Shown piece by piece: positions 45,421 to 57,900 of a stretch of 64,000 nt of DNA. Source of the DNA: Dendrophyllia cribrosa (lineage: Eukaryota > Cnidaria > Anthozoa > Scleractinia > Dendrophylliidae). A program made the translations under genes and the position numbers. The number at the start of each line of letters is the position of its first letter. Position 1 is the stretch's first letter. Location: assembly GCA_024195265.1 (NCBI GenBank), contig JAJLRJ010000007.1:6158058-6222057 (forward strand), read 5' to 3'. A model generated the notes under the pieces. The model saw only the letters and a list, made by a program, of their open reading frames with translations, searched no databases and was not told the origin of the DNA.

Positions 45421-46596
45421 TAGCCTGTGAACAGGCTTCTTTTGGGGGAATAGGCCATTTCCGAGTTGCCTGTAGCCTCTCTATCAAAGCGAGGCTAGGT
45501 GCGAAACCTTTCATATGAAAATGAGTTTTCATTCACATGCAAATAAAACTTATTTACATGTGAATGAAAACTCATTTTCATATGAAAGGTTTCGCACCTA
45601 GCCTCGCTTTGATAGAGAGGCTAAAGGCAACTCGGAAATGGCCTATTGGGTTAGGTTAAAATCGGCGAGCGAAGCGAGGACTGGGGAAGAGGGAAGGGGC
45701 GGCGAAGCCTGTGGACTCGCCTTTGATGCCGCCGTTCCGCCCCCTAGTAATTATCCTGCTATTATATTGTCAACAAGTTAATTAATAGCTAAACACGACT
45801 CCCACTCTTCGCAAAAAAGTATTTAAAAAGCCTAAAGTATAAAGCTTTCCCAGTAAGACTTCAGAGAGAATTGCGCCTTAAGATCACAGTTTAATATGAA
45901 TTTGTTCTCTTCGATAATATTGACCTTTTGATCTCGGCGGATTGTAGTGTTTCCGGCCACACGGTAATAGGCATCTTAGATCCGAGTCTCAAAAAGCCGT
46001 AGTCTATAATTCCACTGCAATGAAATCATGAATTATTTCAATAGTTTTTAGCTCCTTAGTAAGTTCTGTAGTTGAGTGGTGTGTCTCAATGGAGCTAGGA
46101 TAAACCCCCGTTGATTTGGCATCCAACAGATAATCTGCAGCATGGTTTCTGTTTTGTAAATCCAGTCGGCAAAATTTACAAAAAAATCCTGCTTTTTTGC
46201 CACAGACTTTTATAGACACAGCTTTTGCTCTTATTAAAGTCTCGGTATATGCGAAAAATTTCGCAACGAATCGCTCAAAGCTTTCTCAAAATTGCATGCG
46301 AAGAGTCGCCTTGTTTGTTTATCATTTGAGCCAGCAAATGGAATAATTATGCAAATATAGGGCGCCAGGCATTTGAGATGTCAACATGTGTCGTCAATCA
46401 CCGCATACCTGTCAACAATAAGTGACCTGACCAATCAGCTCATGATACCAGACTCTGGTATCATGGAACGACGGCATCAAAGGCGAGTCCACAGGCTTCG
46501 CCGCCCCTTCCCTCTTTCCCAGTCCGCGCTTGGCTCGCTTCGCTCGCCGATTTTAACCTAACCCAGTTCCCCAAAAAGAAGCCTGTTCACAGGCTA
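45421..46596. mobile_element. 1.18 kb inverted-repeat element with perfect 8 bp target duplication
   Basis: Ends TAGCCTGTGAACAGGCTTCT and inverted equivalent, mirrored inward through GGTTAGGTTAAAATCGGCGA, GCGAAGCGAG and GGCTTCGCC. TACCGCAA flanks both sides (45413-45420 and 46597-46604), as for hAT-type transposons. No transposase. Confidence 0.88.
45451..45645. repeat. Nearly perfect palindromic MITE nested in the 45421 element
   Basis: TAGGCCATTTCCGAGTTGCC at the left is mirrored at the right. The whole 195 bp folds, with inner arms CTAGCCTCG-type / TTTCATATGAAAATGAG. The matching uninterrupted sequence is on the opposite arm of the host element near 46560. Confidence 0.85.
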
Positions 46597-46604
46597 TACC
46601 GCAA

Positions 46605-47570
46605 ACGTTCGAAAATTATTATGTATTAATAGTACACTCTTAACCCTCGCTAAACGGCATCCTGTTCGAGATGTTGAGAGGTTCGCAGTACTGTGTGCGA
46701 GAATACAGGAGACTATTGCACAGCTTTTAAAATCAACATTGAAAAGAACAGACGCGCAGAATACTCGGACCTGTTTCATTGTTTGTGGGCAGACTGCTCA
46801 AAACTAAAGCAAGTTATAATTTTATTTTAATTTATAACGTAGTTATAGCATGCAGGAATTATATGTCGCTGAAAAGTTCATTACTTTGGCGGCCGTGATG
46901 AGGACACAGTATGTCCAAATAACTGCCACTTGTTTGGGGGACTGTATTCCATGGAAGGAAATGGTAACTATAATTTATCAGACCAAATAAAAGCAAATAA
47001 AAGCTGTTGTGTTGTGAAGTTTTTCCTGGGCAAATAAATATTTTGTACAATAATTGCTAGCATCATCGAAGTCCCAGGGGCAGTTAGTCGGGCGGTACGA
47101 TGTAAAAATCTGGCAAAAATCAACGTGATAAAAGTTTTCAAGGAGGAGTGTACGCCCGTTCTTGAAAACTTTCATCGCGCCGATTTTTGCCAGGTTTTAA
47201 CTTCGTCCTACCCGACAAAAGCCCCATTTACATGAAAGGAGAATGATCCAAGAAGGTTCATTTGGTTTACATGCATAAATTCGGCTTCCAAGGTCAACTT
47301 TTCATTTGCTTTACATGAAAAATTCGGCAGGATGGCCCCAGTACCTTTGAGTTCGGCGCTGTTGCAAAGCAAGACGGCGGGTGACGATAACAAAAGCGAA
47401 GATAACCCAGGGGCTTCCGAGGCCGTTTACATGGAGCTAGGATGATTTTAGCGCTAGGGCCAAATGCAACCCTCCGTATAGAAATCAGTTGAAACACTCC
47501 TCATTTTTGCATCGTTAATTTCTCCTTCTAAAATCATTTTGTTTGAGAAGTAATATCAAACATTCGACAC
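46605..47570. other. Intergenic, one imperfect palindrome
   Basis: 47087-47216 folds imperfectly (GTCGGGCGGTACGA opposite the inverted TCGTCCTACCCGAC; GGCAAAAATC mirrored by GATTTTTGCC). Several TTTACATG motifs lie at 47225-47440. No gene is seen. Confidence 0.55.
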
Positions 47571-48956
47571 AGTATTTCACAGAATGCTATTAATAAACTT
47601 TCCAAATATTGTCAAGAATGGATTCTTAATATTAATCCAAAGAAAACAAAAATTGTTATCTTTCAAAAGAAAAATAGAAAATCAACAGCTGATAAGCATA
47701 GCTTTAATTTTATTGATGAAAACATAGAAATTGTCAACAATTACACATATCTGGGAGTAAATGTTTCTGCAAATGGAAGCTTTAACAATAATAAAGAAAC
47801 ATTAAAAGAAAAAACAAGAAGATCTATTTTTGCAACAAGACGTAATCTTGACTTCTCTAGTTTACCAATTGATATCAATAATAAACTTTTTGACACCTTA
47901 TTTCTTCCTATCTTATTATATTGTTCTGAAATATGGGGTATCTATGATAATAATGATTATAAATCCTGGGAAAAAGACATAATTGAAAGAACGCACGTGT
48001 ATTTTTGTAAAATGTACTTGGGTGTAAACAAAATATCCCCAAATGCAGCATCCAGAAACGAACTTGGTAGATTACCTCTAAAATCCCACATCGAACTTAA
48101 TATTCTTAAATTTTGGATACATCTAGAAAATCAACCAGATGATAGCATCGCAAAACTCTGCTTAAACATCTCTAAAGAAATGGCAGATACTTTACAAACA
48201 GGTTTAATAAATAAGGTAAACCATCTTTGTACAAAACACAACATTGATATTTCTTATTTAGACTTTGATAACCCTTCCAATATACTTTCACAAGCAAAAC
48301 AGAATATTAAGACTAGTCTCATGAATCACCAAATCAACCTATTAAATTCAAATAAAAAACTCAAATTTTATACAATTTTCAAAAATGATACAAAACATTC
48401 TGTTTTCCTTAACTATATAAAAAATCAAAAACACAAGAAGGCTGTTACTAAATTTAAGATAGGGAACCACAAATTGAGAATAGAAACTGGAAGATATTCA
48501 ATACCAAAAACTCCAGAAAATTTAAGGATATGCACTCACTGCAATTCAGATTCTGTTGAAAATGAAATACATTTCCTTTTTCACTGTGACTTATACGCTA
48601 ATCTCAGAAGTACCTTCTATGATGAAATAGATAAAAGAAATAGACACTTCAAAAACCTAGATAATACATGCAAAAGTATGTTTCTGTTTAACAGTGTTGA
48701 TCCTTTTATTTGTAGAGCAACGGCTGCTTTTATATTTAATGCAATGAATAAGAGAAATGAAGATATGTTTTAAAACTACACATAAGAAATAATTCCATAT
48801 TATACACAATACTGTTACTTCCTCTATTTATTTTATTTGTAATTAACCTTGATACAGTAATGTACAATGAACTTCTTTTTGTAATTTTTATTATCTGGTA
48901 ATACCATGTATAGAAATGGGAATACCTGAATAAATTATTGTTGTTGTTGTTGTTGT
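47571..48956 (+). mobile_element. Second LINE remnant, reverse transcriptase end and zinc-binding C-terminus
   Basis: The frame 47571-48773 is open throughout. It starts inside the reverse transcriptase (NPKKTKIVIFQK, YTYLGVNVSANGSF, LFLPILLYCSEIWG) and continues to a C-terminal CTHCNSDSVENEIHFLFHC motif, a CCHC-type zinc-binding pattern common after LINE reverse transcriptases. The tail is a TTG microsatellite ending at 48956. The 5' half is missing. The family differs from the LINE at 24395. Confidence 0.85.
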
Positions 48957-49046
48957 CATCAGATTTCCAAACACCTTGAAATAGATTTAAAAAAACTCGG
49001 CTGCGTCTCGTTTTCAACCCACTTCGCGGTGTTTGGAAATCTGATG
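48957..49046. repeat. 90 bp MITE
   Basis: CATCAGATTTCCAAACACC and its exact inverse GGTGTTTGGAAATCTGATG bound a 52 bp core. It abuts the (TTG)n tail of the LINE remnant. Confidence 0.82.
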
Positions 49047-49439
49047 AAACACTCTCATGTTTGATACATAACTTAAAACAATATGTTTTTAATAAAACAA
49101 CTACTCTTATTGTAAAAGAAAGGGTAAATCAAGGCTTCTACAAACCAACTCGTGAATATGACACGTTTGGACCCGCCCTTCTTCTAGACGTTTTGCTTCA
49201 CTGCCCCCTCCCCTCCCCCTTGCTTTGTTACGAATGCGTTTCGTAACAAGAACAGCGTGAATCCAGAAACAATAACTTATTTGTTGTAAACGAATATAAA
49301 CAACCATAAGCTTAAAGATGTTTCGCATTTGGAGTCTTTAATGCGACATAAAATCGATTTAAAAGGATTTTCAAATCGAGATACGCGTTTTGATGCGTAT
49401 CTACCTTTAAATAACAAAATTTAGTCTTAATCGAACGTG

Positions 49440-49512
49440 TGTTCCTCGATGGCCTCGTGGGCTAAGGCGCCAAATTTGCACTCGGGAGTTCCGGGTTCAA
49501 TTCACGCCCTTG
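49440..49512 (+). repeat. tRNA-like pseudogene or SINE head
   Basis: GGCCTCGTGGGCTAAGGCGC resembles a leucine/serine-type D-arm with A box, and GGGTTCAATTC a B box, 32 bp apart. A T run follows. The anticodon arm does not pair convincingly, so a functional tRNA is not claimed. Confidence 0.5.
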
Positions 49513-50029
49513 ATTCTTCTTTTTTTCGACGAACTGGACATTATGAAGGTGATTTCCCTTTTTTTGCGTTCGTCAAAAATCCTTACGGTTAATTTTTAAA
49601 AAATATCGAACCGTGTCAGTGTGAAAACATAAGCTTACTGAAATATTGCGTTGCGTGTTAGCATTTCTTATTCACGGTTTGGCTCTTAGGAGTCTTTGAT
49701 TACTGACTTCATTGCTTTTTTAAGTAATCTTTTCAGATGTAACAGAAATAATTCACGGCATGGAAAGAAGTAGAGGAGTGTGGATTTGATCGGTAATCAA
49801 TAAATTAAATATTAAAAGCGAATACAGAAAAATTGGTAGCTTTGATCAACGCGTCTAAGAATCTCATGTGCATGAGTATAGGCTACATGTAGCCTCTTGT
49901 TATAGGAAATTAACGCTCCATGAAGTTAACGCGAATTCTCAAAATTCGCGTTAATTTAAGTCACGTTAATTTTTGTGTGTTATTTTCTGCGACATTAGTT
50001 AAGTGGAGCGTTCATTGAGAGTACACAAT

Positions 50030-50400
50030 ACGTTTGGCGGGATGCGGGATCTGGCCTATTTTGAGAGCGGGATTCGGGATGCGAGTTAAAATCAGTAGCG
50101 GGAAGCGGGATTTTAACTAGGAGCGGGAGCAAGATTTCGCGTTCTTGAGGGGTCGGAATGGGGGAATCGTGAGGAAAAGTATCGCGGGATACGGGATTAC
50201 AATCTGAACGTGACTTCATGAATTGCCTGAATTGGCCAGTGTGCGAAGGTCTACATATGGATCCGTTGTGTATAGCTGTATCGACTTTCAGGTAATTTTT
50301 AAAAAAGAAAATGACGGCGGGATCGGGATTTCGACGTGAAAAGAGGCGGGATGGCGGGATGACTAGGGAAGAATGGTTGGGATGGCGGAAACTGAGAACC
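50030..50400. repeat. GGGATNCGGGAT-rich dispersed repeat
   Basis: Repeated GCGGGATNCGGGAT motifs on both flanks of a TTCATGAATTGCC centre. The 141-codon minus-strand frame across it follows from the repeats and is not considered a gene. Confidence 0.5.
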
Positions 50401-50430
50401 CTATTGTGGACCCTCTTCATTTCCGAGACC

Positions 50431-50992
50431 TTAAAGTGCCCCCGTGATCAAATTTTTGATTTTGATTTTTTAACATTTTCGTGTACAATTAGACTTTCTT
50501 ACTCATCTTGCCAAATTTTAATTCATTACGAACATCAGAAGTCATTTTATTTTAACATTTATTTCCGAGAATTTACGGCCGCCATTAATCAACCTTGTTC
50601 CAAGGCTTGGTTGCGAATGGGATAAAGTGACGTCAAAGACTCAAACATACCTCACGGGTTGAAATTATAATAACAATCAGCATAGAAAACTGCACGAAGA
50701 ACAAGTCCAAAGTTTTTGTTGCTTTTCGCGTGATTTTCAATACTTATTGTCATTATAATTTCAACCCGTGAGGTATGTTTGAGTCTTTGACGTCACTTTC
50801 TCCCATTCGCAACCAAGCCTTGGAACAAGGTTGATTAATGGCGGCCGTAAATTCTCGGAAATAAATGTTACAATAAACTGACTTCTGATGTTCGTAATGA
50901 ATTGAAATTTGGCAAGATGAGTAAGAAAGTCTAATTGTACGCGAAAATGTAAAAAAATCAAAATCAAAAATTTGATCACAGGGGCACTTTAA
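50431..50992. mobile_element. 562 bp foldback MITE with about 240 bp arms
   Basis: TTAAAGTGCCCCCGTGATCA and the inverse ending GGGGCACTTTAA bound arms that mirror each other through CATCTTGCCAAATTT, TACGGCCGCCATTAATC and CATACCTCACGGGTTG, around a 100 bp loop. The target was probably TA. Confidence 0.85.
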
Positions 50993-51294
50993 TTTCACCC
51001 CAAATTCTGGATACCGTCCAAACACATATAGCAACTAGGAAACAATAACCTTCCCTTTTCTGCACACTATTTTTCAATCTTTTACAATGTAAAGGCCTTA
51101 AAGATATGTCATCTGCAATATTTCCAGTTCATTCTTGCTTTCAGGACAGCGGTTCTCGACATCCCTTTTTTTTGTACTACACAGTCAGCCAAAATGTCTT
51201 TAAAGACAACAATAATCGCGTTAATTTTATTCATTTTGAAAATTTGTCCCCTTTCTCTCGTTAATTTCCTTTAAAAAATAAATAATAATAAATA

Positions 51295-51564
51295 AATGCT
51301 GTTTATAGTGGACGAGCACTTAGCTAGTAAGCTAATTCACAGGCACGCCACTCAAATATTGAAACAAATATTGCAAATTGAACATAACATGTTAAAAATC
51401 CCAACTGACAGGAGGCAGACCAGTTGGCTATTTTACAAGTGTGGCCGAGGAGTTGAACTCGGGTCTACCGTGAAACAACTCCAGCTAGTGGTCAGAGCGG
51501 GACTTGAACTCGGAACCACCAGATTTCAAGTCCGGCGCCCTAACCACACGACCACGCTGCCTCC
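51295..51564 (-). mobile_element. tRNA-derived SINE
   Basis: On the minus strand: head GGAGGCAGCGTGGTCGTGTG with A box TGGTCGTGTGGTTAGGGC, an anticodon-like ACTTGAAAT (serine TGA-like) and B box GAGTTCAAGTCCC, then a body with a second tRNA-like GAGTTCAACTCC and an A/T-rich ATTTATTATTATT tail. Confidence 0.75.
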
Positions 51565-51728
51565 TTTATTCGAAAGAAATCTTCCCTCCAATTCGCGTGA
51601 ATTTCTTATCACAAGTTAAAAAAAATTTCAATAAACGCATGCGCTTTTTGAACTGAAAAAAAATGGTTGCGACATGAGTATAAATTTCTGCAATTCGGTT
51701 TAAAGCGTCGATACTCTTCGAATAACCG

Positions 51729-51859
51729 GGTGTTTCTTGGTGTTGTGGAAGCCATTGTTGGTTTGCTTTTGTGTTGTGGTGTGGGTTGTTCAGTGTCTTT
51801 TGAATCTTTTGTTTTACGTCATTTGGTGATCACACCATCCGCAACACCAAGAAACTACC
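51729..51859. repeat. Small inverted-repeat element
   Basis: GTGTTTCTTGGTGTTGTGG mirrors CCGCAACACCAAGAAACTACC at the right. The interior is GT-rich. Confidence 0.55.
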
Positions 51860-52935
51860 AATAATCGCCTCTCTTGAACTAAAATGCTTCGAGTTAGCGC
51901 CGCCTTCTCGTTGAGGGGTGCAGCACTTCTAGCTATATTAGCCTTCAATTGAAGGAGAAACTTGAGTGCCCCTGGGGGTTGGGGAAGGGAGAGTATCGCC
52001 CATGAGTGCACATAGGAAGGTTAGATGGCCTACCTAGCAACTTTTATTTTGGCCCTTAATCGTGGGAATCTTTTTGTAAATTTTCTCAGAATAACATTAG
52101 TAATCGCAAAGGAGGACCAATCGTGCCTAAGCCTTAGCTCCAGTTGGTAGAGAGGGTCAGAATGTAAAAAAGCGGGAAAAGTTGGCAACTCTTTCAACTC
52201 CTATATTTTGCAATCACGACCTTCCGAGTTCCTGTCCTCGGAAGCTGAAATCTCTTCCAGTCTCAGATTTGCTCACAGGGGAAGCTACAACGGAAGTCAT
52301 AATTCTTTGGGACACTTAATCAAACATATCTCAACCTCCCTCCCCCTTGTTCAAAGTTGAAAACCGGCAATTTTTGCGTAAAAACGAGAACTTTTAGCTC
52401 TTTTAACTTCGGTAAGGGGGAGGGGGTATCTGAGAGGCGCAGTGTCTGCTGCAAGGAAAACTGAAATAGAGAAATTGTCTTCACTTGGCAGCCTTCTGGG
52501 ATAATATTCTGAACTAAAATTTTTTTAGATTTGTTAATTTTATTATAACCCTGGACTTCTTGAAAAAAACAGTTAACCATTTCAAAATTTCTTTTGAGTC
52601 TTTTTATCAGTGCGAAGCCTAGTACAAAATGATTCAAATGAATATGAATTTTATTTGCATAGGAATAAAATCTCATATCATATTATAAGAGTTACGGTGC
52701 CAAGCCTAGCAAGACTGTGGGGCTCGACAACTGCTTATTTACAGGCCAAAATATATATTAGTGAAATTTTCCTACACGCTATCAACTTTATTTACAAACA
52801 TCTCAATTTCAGAGATAATTTTCTCTATTTAAGGTACAGATTCAGGAGCACCCAACAAATCGTTGTTTTCGGAGAGATAAAAATGTAGTTTTGGGTATGA
52901 AATAAGGTCAGCTAAGATTGGTGAAAGCAGCTGGA

Positions 52936-53012
52936 AAATTATGGTAAATTATGATAAATTATGGTAAATTATGATAAATTATGGTAAATTATGATAAATT
53001 ATGGTAAATTAT
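52936..53012. repeat. Tandem TAAATTATGG array
   Basis: Alternating ATTATGGTAA and ATTATGATAA units, about a 22 bp period, some four copies. Confidence 0.88.
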
Positions 53013-53339
53013 GGGGATAGGACTTCTTTACCTAAGTTTCTGCCGTTGAAATATTCAGCTAAAGTACCGAAAAACTCTGTATAAGCTTTTCACACATTTT
53101 CCTTTAAAATATACACTAAAATTATGTGAAAAAAAAAACTGCCCTTTCCAGCCGTTTTCCTAAATTTTCCTTGTTGGGTGCTCTGCAAATAGTACACTTA
53201 CTAAAAACAAAAGCAGAACTAAACAATAATAATGTAAATTCCCACAAAATTAACAAGGTCGGAAATAATCCAAGGAAGACATCTAAAACTCACTGAGGAA
53301 AAAATAAATACAGGGAGCAATGTAAAAGAGTTGTCTTTC

Positions 53340-53560
53340 ATTCACAATAATGGTCACAATGAAAATTCAAGAAAAATACTGAATATTAATTTGTAAAACA
53401 ACAAAAAAACAAATGCTATAATGGGAAAGAACTGTTGAAGAGCTTTCAGTTGAATGGTTACACTTGAGGGTTTCATCCACAGACTCCAAAGTTAGAACAA
53501 CCTTGTATAGCATCATAATAAACAGCACCATGTTTGTCTTACTCACAAATGCAAAAGTAA
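53340..53560 (-). repeat. R1 family copy, one unit
   Basis: Contains AAGAACTGTTGAAGAGCTTT, CATCCACAGACTCCAAAGTT and TAATAAACAGCACCAT in the family order. Confidence 0.7.
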
Positions 53561-53862
53561 GAAACACATTACATCACTCGAGGATCAAAACTGGGTGCCA
53601 GTAGGCTGGTAGTTCGCCCAGTGGTCATAGCTTATCGGTCCAGTCAGCGGTTACACATGTGTGTGCTAGCTTGTCTTGTTGTGTATATCAGATCGCCATC
53701 TTGTATTGGTCATTCTGTTCATTTATTAAAGATAATTTCACATCGGAACCTGATGTCTTGATTCCCATTACTGGCGGAGAGTAAAGGGATAAATTTGTCT
53801 CTTATCACTTCTTCTCTTTTCCCTGCCGGCATCTCCATCACACTATTGTAACAAGGAGAACT

Positions 53863-54602
53863 TAACCCTTTCACTCCAATGAGTGCCCAACATCAAAATT
53901 TAAAAAAAAAATTGCAAAATAAAAATAATGGTGCCATGCAAAAGTGCTACCAAAGAGGTTTCATGTAAGGCCCATTTGCACTACAGAAAATTTTTGGCAC
54001 AACTCAGGTAAAAAAGGTCCGTATACCAAAAAATAGGTTCGGTTTGGGTTAATTCTGCAGTGATAACTACTCTACCTAACAACATTTCATCCGTGCTGAA
54101 CCAAAATTTCACCTGTGCTTGGACCTTCTGTGCTCGGACCTTCTAGAACCAATATGGCTACTGCTTGCAAGAATTCTTGCAAGACTAAGGAAATTCAAAT
54201 TCATCACCACCTTGAACAGAAAAGGTTCTCTGCTTTTCTACGTAGTTTTGACAGCTCTCCGGTGAAAATTTGCAGCCTTTAAAGCAGAAGAAACTCCACA
54301 AACTTCTCATATACAGGTTTGTCCACCATCTTTTAATGAAAGAGGTCGCATGCATAGTAAGAAAGAAAAAAAAGTCTGCTGACCAAAAAGCTGAGTCTGG
54401 TATCTGTACCAAATCAGGATCACACACTGGTTGGCACGGTAGGAAAAACTGTTTGTAAACAACGCATCCGTGCCATATGTTTTGGTGCCCGTGCTATTTT
54501 TATGAGCTGTGCCAAAAATTTTCTGTAGTGTAAATGGGCCTTTGAATGGTCACACCATAGGATTTCATTGCCAGACTCAATTGTCTGGGAGTGATAGGGT
54601 TA
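53863..54602 (-). repeat. R1 MITE interrupted by another MITE
   Basis: Ends TTAACCCTTTCACTCCAATG and CTGGGAGTGATAGGGTTAA. The unit is split at 53967 by a 576 bp insertion and resumes at 54543 with GAATGGTCACACCATAGG. Confidence 0.8.
53967..54542. mobile_element. 576 bp MITE nested in an R1 element
   Basis: AAGGCCCATTTGCACTACAG (then AAAATTTTTGGCAC) is mirrored at the right as GTGCCAAAAATTTTCTGTAG and TGTAAATGGGCCTT. Interior frames show no known protein. Confidence 0.82.
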
Positions 54603-54953
54603 AAATACTTTTCAAATATTTTCATTTGCTGAAATCCTAAGGTACAAAACTCTGATGGTTTTGTTTGTATTGCCAATTTCAAATTAAAAGAAAGTGTAAC
54701 TTGAATGAAAAGAATTTTACTTTTAACTGCGTGCCTGCATTTACGTTAATTAAAATGTTACTTAAATATTACGATAAGAATTTATGACTAACTCCCTGGA
54801 AGTAAGATTTGACTACATGTACATTGTACATTTTAGACAATGGGGAAATAAATGAAAAGGATTTCCTATTGTACATTCATTTCTTTATAAAATTTAACCT
54901 TTTTTGTATAAAATAATTAGGAACATTCATTTTGTTTAAATATAAGTGTCAAT

Positions 54954-57900
54954 TCACTTCCTAATGTGGTTTGTAATCCATTCTAGTCCCTGGTATAACC
55001 TGAAAGAAGCAGAAATATTCAATGCATTAATTAAATTATAAGTCTCGCCCACAGGGGGAGGGGGGGGGGGGATTGAAACCAAAGAACAAGGGAGGTTAGG
55101 TGGGGAAATCAAGTGACTTATTATCAAAAATGACCTTTTAAACACCCAGTACGTAATATACTATTAAATGCCCTAAAAAACTACCTACAGTTACATGCAC
55201 ACTACTCTCCATTTAAACGTATTAAAACAATGATAAAAATCAAGTTACAGTGAAATCGGGAGTTTTTGAAAAACTGGGAGTTGCAAAAAATCAAACTTAA
55301 AAATATGGACTAAAATCAGTTTTTCAAGGGAAATAAGTTTTGGGAGGTTCGCAAAATCAAGGGTTAAAAAAATTGGGATTCTCCTAAATATGTAATTCAA
55401 AGGCTGGGATACACAACAATGTACACTCCACATGCATTGAATTAAGTGCCCTTGTAACAAAGTACAATAAATTATTAAACTTACCCTTCCCCTGTAAGTG
55501 CACAACACGCCTGCAAGAACAAAAACATCATTATTAGAGGCGAACCACACGCGATTTTGTAATAATACAGTGAAACCTCTCCTTACGGACACCTCTCTAA
55601 TACGGACACCTCTCCATTATGGACAGTTTCCTATGTTCCGACAAAAATCTCACATATTTTCTTTAAAAAAACTCTACAATACGGACCCTCTCTTATATGG
55701 ACAATGTACACTAAATCTCGGCCCCAGAGAGCAAATTTATATAAACTTAACCTCTCTATTACGGACACTCCGGTGATCAGGTAGTTTGTGTATGTAATAC
55801 AATTTCCTGTTCGTGGTTACAAACATATATCGAAAGACGTTTTCAGAATTGTACTTTATATTTCTTTTTTACATGCAGCATTGCGTTGTAGTTCAATTCG
55901 TATCAAAACTGTGATTCGTATGCATTCAGTGTAGCTGAGATGTACAATGTAGTATGCTACTGATAGACAGTGTTTCAATGCTGCATATTAATCAATTTAC
56001 CATGCAGTTAAAGGACAAGTGTGGGTCTGTTTTTAGTTACTGAACACTTTAAACTGTCAGTGGAGTCTTAAGTGACATCATTGTGGTGACCTCTATACTA
56101 TGGACACCTCTCTAATATGGACACTTTGCTCTGTCCCTTCAGTAACCATATTAAAGAGGTTTAACTGCATTTAATATAAAATAATTATTTATCTTGCAGC
56201 AAAACATGTTTTAGGCTCTTGATGGATAGAAATTACAATATACATGTATTTAACTTTAAAAGAAGAGAAGAACTATTGTGGTCCACATGATGAATACATG
56301 TAAGTAGCACAGTAAATATTCTTACCTGTATATGCCACCCATGATCCTTAATTGAGGTAAGATTTAATTGCTCTGATATCTCTGCTACAGACATGGAACC
56401 CTAAGAAGAAAATCAGTCCCTTGTCAGGTATAAATGGGTGGAATTGAGAGAGATCAGTCTAAAAGAGACAAGAGGAGAGTCTAGCGATTTCTCGAAAGAA
56501 TAAACTCTTGGTTGTTAAAGAGTTTATTCTATCGAGAGTAAACTCTTTAACAACCAAGAGTGCCAAAAGAGTTTATTATTGATAGAATAAACTCTTGGTT
56601 GTTAAAGAGTTTATTCTATCGAGAATAAACTCTTTTGGCACTCTTGGTTGTTAAAGAGTTTATTCTCGATAGAATAAACTCTTTAACAACCAAGAGTGCC
56701 AAAAATTAAAATTGAAAAAAAAATTCATTTTGAAAAGTACTGAAAAACAAATGGTACCATATGCAACAGTACTGTTGAAGAGGTTTCATTTAAATGATCA
56801 CACCACAGCATTTCGTCAACAGACTAAAAAGTTAGAACAAATGGTACCATTCAAAGGTACTGCAGAAGAGGTTTCATTTGAATGGTCACATAATAGCATT
56901 TCGTCAACACACTAAAGATCACTAAAAAGTTAGAACTGCATGACATGTTTCCATAATTGACTCTGGAAGTCAAAAGGTTAACCCTTCGAATCCAGTTCAA
57001 AATGGAAAAAATACTTATTATACAAAGTCTATGTACCTGTGTTTTATTGAAAAACTGCAAGTACCAACGTGCTCAGTGTACTGAACAGATACGAACAAGA
57101 ACAAAGCCATGGGGGATTGTTAAAGGTAACTGACTTAATCACTGACACATTAGCCTGACAAAAATCAACTTAAAATATGCAGATAACGTTAACAGCAAAC
57201 CTTAATATCTTGCTTGTTAGCAAATATGAGCACTCCAGCTTGTCTTAAATCCTAAAGCAAGAGAGAATCGTTAAAATTATTAGTATCAAACCTTTATCAG
57301 TCTTAGCAACTACTAGCAAAGTAAGCTCTAGTTGCTTCATCCAACAGAAACTGGGAACCTTAAGCTTGGGCCATGTGGGCCACTTGTTGCTTGTGTGCAA
57401 CTTTATAACACAGCATATGAGAACATTCTTACCTCATGATTTAACATGTTATAGAGTTCTGCTTTGGTCACAGCAAGTCTTTCCCTATCTGTGCTATCTA
57501 CAACTACAATTAAATACTGAAAGAAAAAAACAGACATAAGTTAGAGTGAGAGAAAGACTTTGGATAAATATAACTAAATTAAAATAGTGTGCAGCAAAAA
57601 ATGCACTTAGATTTCAGTTAATGGAACACTGACTGTACTGTCTCAAACAATTCAACAATAGCAAAGGAATCTCTCTCAAAATATCTTCCCCTAGGTGTTC
57701 TATAAGCATTTGGTGTCTGACAAAATTATTTAGTTTGAATTATTTTGGCCAATTTTGACCCAAATACAGTGAAACCCGTATTAAGCGGACCCCATATTAA
57801 GCGGACACCCTCTATTAGGCGGACACTAGCTGCTTGGGTCCCCAAATTTTTTTCCCATATTAATTGTAAAACAAACCTGTATTTAGCGGACCCCTCTATT

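Noticed and set aside
49440..49512. Functional leucine tRNA
   Set aside because: A and B boxes are present, but the anticodon stem and variable arm do not pair properly, so it is kept only as a tRNA-like relic.
49995..50420. 141-codon minus-strand frame
   Set aside because: It follows the GGGATNCGGGAT repeat, has no domain, and its composition mirrors the repeat.
51296..51619. 107-codon plus-strand frame
   Set aside because: It is antisense to the tRNA-derived SINE at 51295-51564.
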